This document shows positions 1 through 6,294 of a stretch of 8,178 bases of DNA, piece by piece. Below the pieces are notes generated by a model, which was not told the DNA's origin, did no database searches, and saw nothing but the letters and a program-made list of their open reading frames with translations. The DNA comes from an archaeon RBG_16_50_20 (GTDB taxonomy: Archaea > Thermoproteota > Bathyarchaeia > 40CM-2-53-6). Location of the stretch: NCBI GenBank assembly GCA_001768965.1, contig MEMY01000014.1:12807-20984 (forward strand). Reading direction: 5' to 3'. The number at the start of each line of letters is the position of its first letter. The stretch's first letter is position 1. Made by a program: the position numbers and the translations under genes.

Positions 1-138
1 GCGGAACAACTCAATCTCCCCGCGGATCCTTCCTCGTTGAGATGGCCCGATGCTGGAAAGCTCGACCTGAAGCCAGGTCATGTCATCGGCACGCCTAAAC
101 CTCTCTTCCACAAAGTCACCGCTCCTTCAAACTCGTAA
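1..138 (+). CDS. metG: Methionyl-tRNA synthetase, C-terminal end (partial)
   Basis: This is the last 45 codons of an open frame that enters from the left edge and ends at TAA (136-138). The peptide contains LKPGHVIGTPKPLFHKV. The pattern 'hydrophobic-x-G-H-x-I-G-x-P-x-P-L-F-x-K-hydrophobic' is the usual end of the anticodon-binding domain of class I methionyl-tRNA synthetase, which charges tRNA-Met in the cytoplasm. The peptide stops soon after this motif, so it lacks the C-terminal tRNA-binding (EMAP/Trbp111-like) domain that some MetRS carry; in many archaea that domain is a separate gene. The catalytic domain lies outside the window, so the call rests on this tail alone. A PHP-domain gene follows on the same strand, 0-12 bases downstream depending on its start, so the two may be co-transcribed. 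Confidence 0.75.
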   Translation, partial: AEQLNLPADPSSLRWPDAGKLDLKPGHVIGTPKPLFHKVTAPSNS

Positions 139-150
139 GTGGCTTTCGCC

Positions 151-780
151 ATGCCCTTGCTCAAGATTGACATGCATGTCCACACCGTCGGATCGCCGGA
201 CGCCCACACCAGAACCGAAGACTTGTCCGGGATCATCAAAACAAAAGGATTGGACGGCGTCGCAGTAACCGAGCATGACAATTTCAACGCGCTCAAGTTC
301 CCAGATGTGTTGATCATTCCAGGTATTGAGGTAAGTTCACGTGACGGGCATGTAATTGGTCTAGGAGTGCGGGAGAACATCCCAGCGAGCCTCTCTGCCG
401 ATGAAACCATTCAGCTAATTCACGAACAAGGCGGCATTGCGATAATTCCCCATCCCTATGACCCCGTATGCGAGTGCGTGAAAATTGCTCAGTTGAAATC
501 TCGACCGGACGCTGTCGAGACAATGAACGCAGACGCACTCTCCTTTCACATTTCAAACTGGCTGGCTCGTCGGGACGCGGATAAATTCAGGTTGCCCCAG
601 GTCGGCGGAAGTGATTCTCACATCCCACAAACAATAGGGGACGCCTACACTATCATCGACTCAGCCAGTCGTGACCTGACCGATGTCCTTGATGCGATCA
701 GAGCTGGCAAGATGCACCCCGAAGGGCATGCAACTTCCGTTCAGAATAAGATTCGAAAATTGCATTACAAGTTTGTCTAG
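151..780 (+). CDS. Stand-alone PHP-domain metal-dependent phosphoesterase
   Basis: This is a protein of about 209 residues made of a single PHP domain. Numbered from ATG 151, the metal-site motifs appear in order: DMHVHT (His9, His11), TEHDN (Glu41, His42, Asp43), GIEVSSRDGH (Glu60, His67), IPHPYD (His101), ETMNA (Glu123) and GGSDSH (Asp155, His157). All the expected ligands for the trinuclear metal centre are present, so it should be catalytically competent. The family hydrolyses phosphoesters, including nucleotides and histidinol phosphate; the substrate here is unknown. An alternative GTG start at 139 directly follows the metG stop. I prefer ATG 151 because it places the first motif about seven residues from the N-terminus, as is usual. 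Neither start has a clear Shine-Dalgarno. The TAG stop lies in a CTAG shared with the convergent FtsZ-like gene. Confidence 0.85.
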   Translation: MPLLKIDMHVHTVGSPDAHTRTEDLSGIIKTKGLDGVAVTEHDNFNALKFPDVLIIPGIEVSSRDGHVIGLGVRENIPASLSADETIQLIHEQGGIAIIPHPYDPVCECVKIAQLKSRPDAVETMNADALSFHISNWLARRDADKFRLPQVGGSDSHIPQTIGDAYTIIDSASRDLTDVLDAIRAGKMHPEGHATSVQNKIRKLHYKFV

Positions 781-1886
781 TCGAGGTAACTTTCAATCTG
801 GTGAAGCTCTAATTCCAGGTCGAGCTTTTCCTCTGCCGGCGAGTCGGGTTCGAGTTCATAAATTTCCAGAGGCACCGTCCTGTAACCTCCCCACGAATAC
901 GGAAAAGAGATACCGGTCGCCAGAAGTGTCACCCTCGTTAAGCCCTGCATCCTAGCGTCCACTCGATGACCGTAGAGAAGCTGAGCGCTAGGATTGATCT
1001 TTCGGGACAGAAGATCGAGAGTAGATGCAAGATGCGTGTGCCGCACACGACTGCTTCCCGCTATATTGACGAAAATCCCATTTGCATCTCCTAGCTCGCC
1101 TAGTGCCATCGTATTTCGGAGCGCCTTTAGTGTAGCTTCTTCGGCGCCCAAATGAGAATAGGAATGCCCGACGCCCACCTTGGCAAACGCTCCACGTCTC
1201 AGCATCGTTCGAAATTCACCCAGATCAGCATTGGAGAGCGCTGAGTGAGCAAACGTATGGATTATTGACTCGACGACAGAGCAGCAGGTTTGCCCTGGTG
1301 AGTCGATAGCCAACCTGAAGGGCAGGGTCATTGACGACGATTCGAGTAAATGATTGTCGATCAGGATCACTGTATCACATGCGCTCAGCATCTGTCGGAT
1401 GCTATCGATAGCTGTGCGAAATCTCATAAGCTCGAAATGGAACGGGTTTGTGACCAGTCCAACAGTGAGAGCGCCCGCTTTTCGGGCAGTTTCGGCTACG
1501 AACGGTGCCACCGCGCCGCCGGTTCCACCACCCATTCCCGCGAGCAAGAACACTATATCGACGTCGTTGAGGACCGAACGCAACTCACGAGAGGCATACT
1601 GCCCGAACTTCCTTCCGAATTCGGAGCTGGTCCAATTGTCGGCTTCGGGTGGAATGGAAAGCTTGGAGTGAGCTTTAGCAATTTGGAGATGATATCGGTC
1701 AGTGTCGACCGCGATGCAGTGAACATCACTCAGGTCAGCGTCCATTAGGTGAGTCAAAAGATCGTTGCCAGCGCCGCCAAATCCTAGAGCAACTGCTCGA
1801 GAATGGGACTTGCCATCCAGCTTGCGGTTCCCCTCGAGAGTACTAACTAGGGTCAACGACGCACCTTCCCCGTTCGATAAGAACAC
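777..1886 (-). CDS. Divergent FtsZ/tubulin-superfamily GTPase homologue
   Basis: This 369-residue protein has the FtsZ fold signature in order: glycine-rich T1 loop GFGGAGN (35-41), DTD after strand 2 (61-63), the tubulin motif region GMGGGTGGAVAP (117-128), a T5-like PFHFE (148-152) followed by R155, N178 in the T6 position, and a T7-like NADLGE (219-224). FtsZ forms GTP-dependent filaments at the division site. Here three key loops deviate. The T3 loop, normally GAGGNP-like, is replaced by EADNWTSSEFGRKFG (81-95). The T4 motif GGGTGTG reads GGGTGGA. In T7 the second catalytic Asp is Glu (E224). GTP hydrolysis may therefore be altered or lost. The acidic tail (341-369) ends ELHQIESYLD and might be a partner-binding peptide. 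The GTG start has no clear Shine-Dalgarno; an internal TTG at codon 11 is possible. It could be a main FtsZ or a paralogue. Confidence 0.85.
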   Translation of the reverse strand: MFLSNGEGASLTLVSTLEGNRKLDGKSHSRAVALGFGGAGNDLLTHLMDADLSDVHCIAVDTDRYHLQIAKAHSKLSIPPEADNWTSSEFGRKFGQYASRELRSVLNDVDIVFLLAGMGGGTGGAVAPFVAETARKAGALTVGLVTNPFHFELMRFRTAIDSIRQMLSACDTVILIDNHLLESSSMTLPFRLAIDSPGQTCCSVVESIIHTFAHSALSNADLGEFRTMLRRGAFAKVGVGHSYSHLGAEEATLKALRNTMALGELGDANGIFVNIAGSSRVRHTHLASTLDLLSRKINPSAQLLYGHRVDARMQGLTRVTLLATGISFPYSWGGYRTVPLEIYELEPDSPAEEKLDLELELHQIESYLD

Positions 1887-1920
1887 AGTAGTTGAAGATT
1901 GATGGATTCTAATTAGCTAA

Positions 1921-1940
1921 CGGTGTTATTTTTCGGTGTT
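1921..1940. repeat. Short direct repeat CGGTGTT around the ftsZ-like TATA box
   Basis: Two exact copies of CGGTGTT (1921-1927 and 1934-1940) are spaced 13 bases start to start, and each is followed by a T-rich run. Together they bracket the TATA-like box of the ftsZ-like gene. They could be a regulator site or a small tandem duplication. Confidence 0.4.
1926..1933 (-). promoter_or_regulatory. TATA-like box of the ftsZ-like gene
   Basis: On the minus strand this reads AAAAATAA. It is centred about 43 bases upstream of the GTG start, so an archaeal transcription start about 26 bases downstream would leave an untranslated leader of about 17 bases. It sits between two copies of AACACCG (minus-strand reading). 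The call rests on A+T content and distance only. Confidence 0.35.
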
Positions 1941-2086
1941 TTTCCCTGTTGCTGACGGATTATGGAACCCTATTCCGCTTCGGTTGCCTCGCTAGTTTTG
2001 CACGAAGTAGGAAAGAATTTCTCTTGAGAGAGTGACGTTTGCCTAGAGAGTGCCTAAGACTGCGCTCATCCGAATCTGGAGCTTGA

Positions 2087-2374
2087 CTAGCCCCCTCCTA
2101 CAGGAGGGATGATGGCGAAAGTTGAATTCTCAGGGAGTATGGTTGAGAATCCGCTGAGGCTCGAAATCGATTCCTGGTTAATTAGAAATTGCAGGTACAG
2201 CCTCGGGTTGCCGGTTGCAGGATCGAAGATGTATTGCATGAATTTCTCTCCATGCTTGGTCGCCAAGAGTTTCAGCAGGTCAAGTACGTTGGTCTTCTTC
2301 TCGAGGTCAATCACTTCCTCCCGTTGTCCTACTAGCTCGCGGATAATGGCGAAGTATTGAATCTTGATCTTCAA
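2087..2374 (-). CDS. MoaD/ThiS-family ubiquitin-like sulfur carrier (SAMP-like)
   Basis: This 95-residue protein has the beta-grasp pattern of MoaD. The N-terminal IQYFAIIRELVGQREEVIDL matches the family's FAxhRExhG motif (residues 5-24). It is followed by NVLDLLKLLATKHGEKF (29-45), LQFLINQESI (61-70) and the end AIIPPVGGG (87-95), which corresponds to the classical hydrophobic-P-P-V-x-G-G terminus. The C-terminal glycines are the site of adenylation and thiocarboxylation by an E1-like enzyme. Family roles are sulfur delivery in molybdopterin or thiamine/tRNA synthesis, or protein tagging (SAMPs). Which applies is not visible, because no E1, MoaE or other cofactor gene is in the window. It ends in three glycines where two are usual. 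The start is TTG; the preceding AGG abuts it, and an in-frame TAG a short way upstream rules out a longer form. It is the last gene of the gcvPA-gcvPB operon, 47 bases after gcvPB. Confidence 0.85.
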   Translation of the reverse strand: MKIKIQYFAIIRELVGQREEVIDLEKKTNVLDLLKLLATKHGEKFMQYIFDPATGNPRLYLQFLINQESISSLSGFSTILPENSTFAIIPPVGGG

Positions 2375-2421
2375 CCTGAGAATCGCCTGTGGTTTAGTCT
2401 ATGAGCTCACGATTTCTTGAA

Positions 2422-3930
2422 CTAGCTTGTCGGATTTGTACTTCTCCATGTGAGCTGCATTGTTTTTGGTCTGTTTGCTCTTGCTTCGTCGATTCTTGTT
2501 ACTGTTGTCGCGTGTGGGCTAGTCGCGGGTTGATCTGACTTAGCGTACGCCTCCTCGCTTATCCTTTCGAATGCCTGAATCATCTTGTCAAGTTCCTGTT
2601 TGCTCACCGTCTCAGTTGGCTCTGTCATCATAGCCTCCTCTACGATCATCGGAAAATAGATTGTGGGAGGGTGTACTCCGAAATCAAGGAGCCGCTTCCC
2701 CACTTGCAGAGCTGAAACCCCAGTCTCCTTCGCTAGAAGGGATGCTGACAGCACGAACTCATGCTTTCTAGGGGCTCCCTCTCCGAAAGGAAGGGAGAAG
2801 CCTTTGATCTTTCGAAGCTTTTGCGCCATGTAGTTGGCGTTGAGGACAGCAACTTCAGACACTGTTTGAAGCCCCTCTTTCCCATGCAATAGCATGTACA
2901 CGTAAGCTCGAAGGACCACGGCCGCACTGCCATGGAAGGCACGGACTTTCCCAATGCTCTTCGAGCGATTGTAGTCCAAGTAGTATTTCGAACCGTCGAA
3001 TTCAACGATTGGAACCGGCAAATAGTCAGCCAGACGGCGCGTTACCCCTACGGGGCCGGCTCCCGGCCCTCCTCCGCCGTGTGGAGTGGCGAAGGTTTTG
3101 TGCAGGTTGATGTGGACTATGTCGAAGCCCATGTCGCCGGGCTTCGCCTTGCCCATGATGGCATTCAGATTTGCTCCGTCATAGTAGAGCAACCCGCCAG
3201 CGTCGTGCACTATCTTAGCGATCTCTAGGATATCGCGTTCGAAAATACCGAGCGTATTGGGGTTGGTTATCATTAGACCCACAGTTCTCGGTCCAACCGC
3301 GCTCTTCAACGCCTCTTTGTCAACGCAACCCTCAGAGTTCGAAGGAACCTCCACAACCTTGTAACCGGCCATCGCAGCGCTTGCTGGGTTCGTGCCGTGA
3401 GCAGAATCTGGGACAATCACTTCATCCCGGCTCTTCTCGCCCCGGTCGAGGTGATAGGCTCGCATCAGCAGAACCCCAGTATACTCTCCATGCGCCCCCG
3501 CAGCGGGTTGCAGGGTAATCTTGTCCATTCCAACAATCTTCGTTAGGAAATCTGAGGCTTCGTAGAGGATTTGAAGGATTCCTTGAGCAGTTCTCTCATC
3601 TTGGTAGGGATGCAGCTCTTGGATCTTGTGTGAAGCTGCGATTGCGTCACATATCTTTGGATTGTACTTCATTGTGCAGCTTCCTAGCGGGTAGATTCCA
3701 AGGTCAACTCCGAAGTTCTGCTGTGACAGGCGGGTGTAATGGCGGACTACTTCGATCTCAGAAACCTCAGGTAGCGATGGAGGCTGCTTGCGGCGCAATC
3801 TGCTTGGAATCAAATCTAAAACAGTTCTGTCATACGAGTGGGATTCATGAAAGCCGATCTTTCCGACTCGGGAGAGTTGGATTATGAGGGGCTCGTCCCA
3901 TCTGGCTTGCGCGAAAACCAATCTATTCAA
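2422..3930 (-). CDS. gcvPB: Glycine dehydrogenase (decarboxylating) subunit 2
   Basis: This is the PLP-binding C-terminal half of the P-protein of the glycine cleavage system. With subunit 1 it decarboxylates glycine and passes aminomethyl to lipoyl-GcvH. At 502 residues it has the usual length of a separate GcvPB. Motifs in order: RWDEPLI near the N-terminus, RHYTRLSQQNFGVD (63-76), YPLGSCTMKYNPK (80-92), QPAAGAHGEYTG (141-152), DSAHGTNPASA (175-185), GANLNAI (252-258), and HINLHKTFATPHGGGGPG (273-290), whose Lys278 should form the PLP Schiff base. The C-terminal EPTET and RIDEAR motifs are also present. TTG 3930 overlaps the gcvPA TGA (TTGA). However, the strong GGAGG at 3932-3936 lies only 1 base from that TTG and 10 bases from a second in-frame TTG at 3921, so the protein may be three residues shorter. 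No residue appears missing. gcvH, gcvT and lpd are not in the window. Confidence 0.96.
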   Translation of the reverse strand: MNRLVFAQARWDEPLIIQLSRVGKIGFHESHSYDRTVLDLIPSRLRRKQPPSLPEVSEIEVVRHYTRLSQQNFGVDLGIYPLGSCTMKYNPKICDAIAASHKIQELHPYQDERTAQGILQILYEASDFLTKIVGMDKITLQPAAGAHGEYTGVLLMRAYHLDRGEKSRDEVIVPDSAHGTNPASAAMAGYKVVEVPSNSEGCVDKEALKSAVGPRTVGLMITNPNTLGIFERDILEIAKIVHDAGGLLYYDGANLNAIMGKAKPGDMGFDIVHINLHKTFATPHGGGGPGAGPVGVTRRLADYLPVPIVEFDGSKYYLDYNRSKSIGKVRAFHGSAAVVLRAYVYMLLHGKEGLQTVSEVAVLNANYMAQKLRKIKGFSLPFGEGAPRKHEFVLSASLLAKETGVSALQVGKRLLDFGVHPPTIYFPMIVEEAMMTEPTETVSKQELDKMIQAFERISEEAYAKSDQPATSPHATTVTRIDEARANRPKTMQLTWRSTNPTS

Positions 3931-5321
3931 GCCTCCAGTATCATTCTGAGCTTGTCTGCAAGCATGTCGATGTCGCGATGAGTGTGGACTTCTGTAAAGC
4001 AGTATAGAGCGGCCTGACCGAGTTCTGGGAAGTAGCTGCTTAGATCCAGACCGCCCTGAATGCCAGCTTTGAGTAAGCCGTCGTTTATCTCGGATACTTT
4101 CTTCCCAGTTTTGTCGAAGTTGACTGTGAACTCCATGAAGTGGAACGCATCGAATGCCGGAGCAACTACGCCAGGCAGCTTCCGTAATGAGTCAATAGCG
4201 TACCTTGTTCTGTCCAAGATAGCGGAGCAGACCTCGCTCATACCTTTCGGGCCTAGCAATGAAAGGTACATTGAAGCTGCTAGGGCGAGAAGCGCCTCGT
4301 TAGTGCAGATGTTTGATGTTGCCTTTTCCCTTCGAATATGTTGCTCTCGAGTTTGCAGTGCCATGCAGTAGGCGTCCCGCTTCCCGTCTTGGGTTGTGGT
4401 CTTTCCGATGATTCGGCCGGGCATCTGCCTGAGCAACGTCTCACCCCTACATGCAAAAATGCCGAGAAGAGGCCCACCGTAATTCATGTGACTTCCAAGT
4501 GGTTGGCCTTCCCCAACGACAATGTCGGTGTTGAAATCGCTAGGCGGCTTCAGAGCTCCGAGCGAGATAGGTTCACATCCAGCTACGAACAAACTACCGA
4601 CTTGATGTACAGCCGCTTCGATTTCATCAACCGCTTGCTCTACGAACCCGAGAAATGATGGATATTCCAAGTAAAAGCCGGCTGTACGAGAGGAAAGCTT
4701 GTTCTTCAAATCTGAAACGTCAACAGATCCTGAACGCTTGTCCTGAGTAACCTCAACGAGTTTGATGTCTACCGGATCGCAGAAGGTCCGGAGAGTCGCC
4801 AATCTTTCGGGATGAATGAACTTGGGAAAAAGGAACTCGTATCTGCCAGTAACTCTCGCAGCCATTCTCGCGGCTTCGCCTAACGCTGTAGACCAATCGT
4901 AGAGAGAGCTGTTCGCGTAGTCCATTCCCGTGAGTTCGCATATCAGGCTTTGATATTCGAACATTGCCTGGAGCATGCCCTGTGAGATTTCCGGCTGATA
5001 GGGTGTGTACGAGGTTAGGAATTCGCCTCGGGTTATGATGGCATCGATCGCTGCCGGAACATGATGTGACCACACTCCTGCACCTAGGAATGACAAAACG
5101 TCTCTTGTGGAAAGGTTCTTCGCGAGTAATCCTTCCACGTGCCTTCTGGTCTCCAGCTCCGTCATCTTAGATGGGACTGGTAGGTCTGCCTTAGACCGAA
5201 TGGCCGCGGGGATGTCTTCGAAGAGCTCGGCAATTGATTGGAGGCCAATTTCACTGAGCATCTGGCGAATTGCCGATTCGTCGCTGTTGGGGATGTAAGG
5301 ATGCGTCTTAGCCAATTTCAC
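3927..5321 (-). CDS. gcvPA: Glycine dehydrogenase (decarboxylating) subunit 1
   Basis: This is the N-terminal half of the split P-protein, 464 residues and of typical length. It forms the heterotetramer with GcvPB that decarboxylates glycine. Visible family motifs: THPYIPNS at the N-terminus, FLGAGVWSHHVPAAID (78-93), TSYTPYQPEISQGMLQAMFEYQ (103-124), SLYDWSTALGEAARMA (139-154; many relatives have SMYDGATALAEA), GEGQPLGSHMNYGGPLLGIFA, and TREQHIRREKATSNICTNEAL in the C-terminal third. Subunit 1 has the P-protein fold but lacks the PLP lysine, as expected. The annotated GTG (5321) lies 2 bases after GAGG (5324-5327). A second in-frame TTG at 5315 lies 8 bases after it, so a form two residues shorter is equally plausible. 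It is the first gene of the operon with gcvPB and a moaD-like gene, divergent from the acyltransferase. Confidence 0.95.
   Translation of the reverse strand: MKLAKTHPYIPNSDESAIRQMLSEIGLQSIAELFEDIPAAIRSKADLPVPSKMTELETRRHVEGLLAKNLSTRDVLSFLGAGVWSHHVPAAIDAIITRGEFLTSYTPYQPEISQGMLQAMFEYQSLICELTGMDYANSSLYDWSTALGEAARMAARVTGRYEFLFPKFIHPERLATLRTFCDPVDIKLVEVTQDKRSGSVDVSDLKNKLSSRTAGFYLEYPSFLGFVEQAVDEIEAAVHQVGSLFVAGCEPISLGALKPPSDFNTDIVVGEGQPLGSHMNYGGPLLGIFACRGETLLRQMPGRIIGKTTTQDGKRDAYCMALQTREQHIRREKATSNICTNEALLALAASMYLSLLGPKGMSEVCSAILDRTRYAIDSLRKLPGVVAPAFDAFHFMEFTVNFDKTGKKVSEINDGLLKAGIQGGLDLSSYFPELGQAALYCFTEVHTHRDIDMLADKLRMILEA
3932..3936 (-). promoter_or_regulatory. Shine-Dalgarno GGAGG of gcvPB
   Basis: A full GGAGG on the minus strand lies inside the last codons of gcvPA. 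It is 1 base before TTG 3930 and 10 bases before TTG 3921. The spacing favours 3921, while the TTGA overlap with the gcvPA stop favours 3930. It indicates independent or coupled re-initiation on gcvPB. Confidence 0.6.
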
Positions 5322-5351
5322 ATCCTCAGGGCGGGGGCTTTACGTCCTGTT

Positions 5352-5360
5352 CATATTATT
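5352..5360 (-). promoter_or_regulatory. TATA-like box of the gcvPA-gcvPB-moaD operon
   Basis: On the minus strand this reads AATAATATG, 30 bases before GTG 5321. A start site about 26 bases downstream of its centre would give a very short leader that just includes GAGG at 5324-5327. It is the most A+T-rich stretch in the divergent region. Read on the plus strand it could also serve the acyltransferase, with a leader of about 50 bases. Confidence 0.4.
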
Positions 5361-5370
5361 CAGTTATGGT

Positions 5371-5386
5371 CTGAAGTGGAGTTCAG
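5371..5386. repeat. Small inverted repeat in the divergent promoter region
   Basis: CTGAA (5371-5375) and TTCAG (5382-5386) form perfect 5-base arms around GTGGAG. The site lies just beyond the TATA-like box, between gcvPA and the divergent acyltransferase, where a dimeric regulator could act. Arms this short can occur by chance. Confidence 0.25.
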
Positions 5387-5420
5387 TAATCACGTCGTCA
5401 ACAAACGCAATTAAGGGACT

Positions 5421-5425
5421 GGGAG
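5421..5425 (+). promoter_or_regulatory. Shine-Dalgarno GGGAG of the acyltransferase
   Basis: GGGAG lies 4 bases before GTG 5430 and 7 bases before ATG 5433. The spacing and the better codon favour ATG 5433 as the start. Confidence 0.5.
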
Positions 5426-5432
5426 CCAAGTG

Positions 5433-6221
5433 ATGAGGGCTGTGGGGAAAACAATGACTTCACGAAAGATCGATTCCACCGCTTACGTCCAGCGCAGGAA
5501 TTTGCTTGGTTCCGGCACTCGCGTCAGAGGCGGTGCAAGGCTGACAGGAGATGTTGAGACCGGAGAGGGCGTGCTGATTGACTCCAACGCGGTGGTCTGC
5601 GGACCTTCGAAGCTAGGTAGCGGAACCTACATTGGACCAAATTGCGTCATCGGTTTTCCCGATTTAAAGCACTTGAGTCAATTGCGGCAAGCCGACAGTG
5701 TAGCTGGAAAAGCGCCTACGATTTTGGGGAAGGACTGTGTCGTAAGATCCGGTGCAACACTCTACTCTAACGTGCAGATAGCTGACGAGGTTTCAATCGG
5801 TCACAATGTGCTTCTTAGGGAGAATGTGACAATCGGGAGCCAGACTAAGGTCGGTACTCATGTTGTGATTGACGGCGATTCGAAGATAGGCTCTCACGTG
5901 TCGATCCAGACTGGAGTTTACATATGCACTTTCTCGACGGTTGAAGATGGAGTTTTCCTTGGCCCTTGCTGCGTGTTCACAAATGACAAGTATGTGACGC
6001 AGAAACCATTCAAACTGGTCGGCCCAACGGTGAAAAAGGGGGCGAGCATCGGCGCGAATGCACTCCTCTTTCCCGGCATCACAGTCGGAGAAGGTGCCAT
6101 AGTGGGATCTCAGGCGATGGTTAACGCCGACGTTCCACCTAGAACAATTTTCGCGGGGATACCTGCAAAGAAACTCCGAGACGTTCCAAGTGATTGGCGA
6201 ACATCACTTTTGCAGATTTGA
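5433..6221 (+). CDS. Left-handed beta-helix (hexapeptide) acyltransferase, WbpD/WlbB-like
   Basis: This 262-residue protein is built almost entirely of hexapeptide repeats ([LIV]-G-x4), for example GDVETGEGVLIDSNAVV, KLGSGTYIGPNCVIG, VSIGHNVLL, VTIGSQTKVGTHVVI and SKIGSHVSIQTGVYI, giving a trimeric left-handed beta-helix. The segment DGVFLGPCCVFTNDKY (about 172-187) and the end ASIGANALLFPGITVGEGAIVG to AGIPAKKLRD resemble acetyl-CoA-dependent sugar N-acetyltransferases such as WbpD/WlbB, which act on UDP-3-amino-sugar uronates for surface glycans. This is family resemblance; the substrate is not known. A longer linker (75-97) interrupts the helix as a loop. GGGAG at 5421-5425 lies 7 bases before ATG 5433 and 4 before GTG 5430, so I chose ATG 5433; ATG 5454 is a further alternative. 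It may relate functionally to the ribophorin I-like gene that follows. Confidence 0.85.
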   Translation: MRAVGKTMTSRKIDSTAYVQRRNLLGSGTRVRGGARLTGDVETGEGVLIDSNAVVCGPSKLGSGTYIGPNCVIGFPDLKHLSQLRQADSVAGKAPTILGKDCVVRSGATLYSNVQIADEVSIGHNVLLRENVTIGSQTKVGTHVVIDGDSKIGSHVSIQTGVYICTFSTVEDGVFLGPCCVFTNDKYVTQKPFKLVGPTVKKGASIGANALLFPGITVGEGAIVGSQAMVNADVPPRTIFAGIPAKKLRDVPSDWRTSLLQI

Positions 6222-6245
6222 TATAGTCTTCCGCTCAGCAGAATG

Positions 6246-6253
6246 AATAAATA
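6246..6253 (+). promoter_or_regulatory. TATA-like box of the ribophorin I-like gene
   Basis: AATAAATA lies in the gap after the acyltransferase stop. Transcription would be expected to start near 6275-6280, giving a leader of about 40 bases before TTG 6318. It is followed at once by a symmetrical GCGAA/TTCGC motif, reported separately. Confidence 0.4.
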
Positions 6254-6290
6254 GCGAACTTCGCATTCACGGGGCAGTTCAATTCGCGAA
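6254..6290. repeat. Paired GCGAA/TTCGC palindromes (candidate operator)
   Basis: GCGAA-C-TTCGC (6254-6264) is a perfect inverted repeat with a single central base. TTCGCGAA (6283-6290) uses the same pentamers in overlapping order. The two centres are about 27.5 bases apart, and both fall just downstream of the TATA-like box, around the expected start site. That is a typical place for a repressor site. Confidence 0.35.
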
Positions 6291-6294
6291 CCCG

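Larger units (their letters stand above)
1887..2086. other. Intergenic region between ftsZ-like and moaD-like genes
   Basis: This 200-base stretch lies upstream of the ftsZ-like gene and downstream of the gcvPA-gcvPB-moaD operon, both on the minus strand. Near its left end it holds an A+T-rich stretch with two CGGTGTT direct repeats, described separately. At 2020-2031 there is a weak hairpin (TCTC, loop TTGA, GAGA); read on the minus strand it is followed by a short T-rich run, so it might help end the operon transcript. I found no tRNA cloverleaf, no convincing box C/D RNA and no supported small gene in the rest. Confidence 0.4.

Noticed and set aside
1350..1748. Plus-strand open frames of 105-132 codons inside the ftsZ-like gene
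   Set aside because: They lie opposite the conserved GTPase motifs, have no recognisable domain and no start signal; they are antisense shadows.
1893..1955. Possible box C/D small RNA: TTGATGGA followed about 45 bases later by CTGA
   Set aside because: The C box is imperfect (TGATGG, not TGATGA), there is no C'/D' pair and no terminal stem; such short motifs are expected by chance.
1887..2086. tRNA gene in the ftsZ-moaD gap
   Set aside because: No GGTTCGAATCC-type T-arm or matching acceptor stem could be found on either strand.
2932..3228. Plus-strand open frame inside gcvPB
   Set aside because: It lies opposite the PLP-lysine region of a strongly conserved gene and its translation resembles no family.
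3926..3933. Frameshift or broken single gcvP gene (gcvPA and gcvPB as two halves)
   Set aside because: Separate GcvPA and GcvPB subunits of these lengths are the normal arrangement in archaea and many bacteria; both halves are complete and have their own starts.
4338..4658. Plus-strand open frame inside gcvPA
   Set aside because: Antisense to conserved gcvPA motifs, low-complexity translation, no supporting start context.
5322..5429. Glycine riboswitch upstream of the gcv operon
   Set aside because: The gap is only 108 bases, the inferred leader is under 15 bases, and glycine riboswitches are not known to be typical of archaea; no paired aptamer structure is visible.
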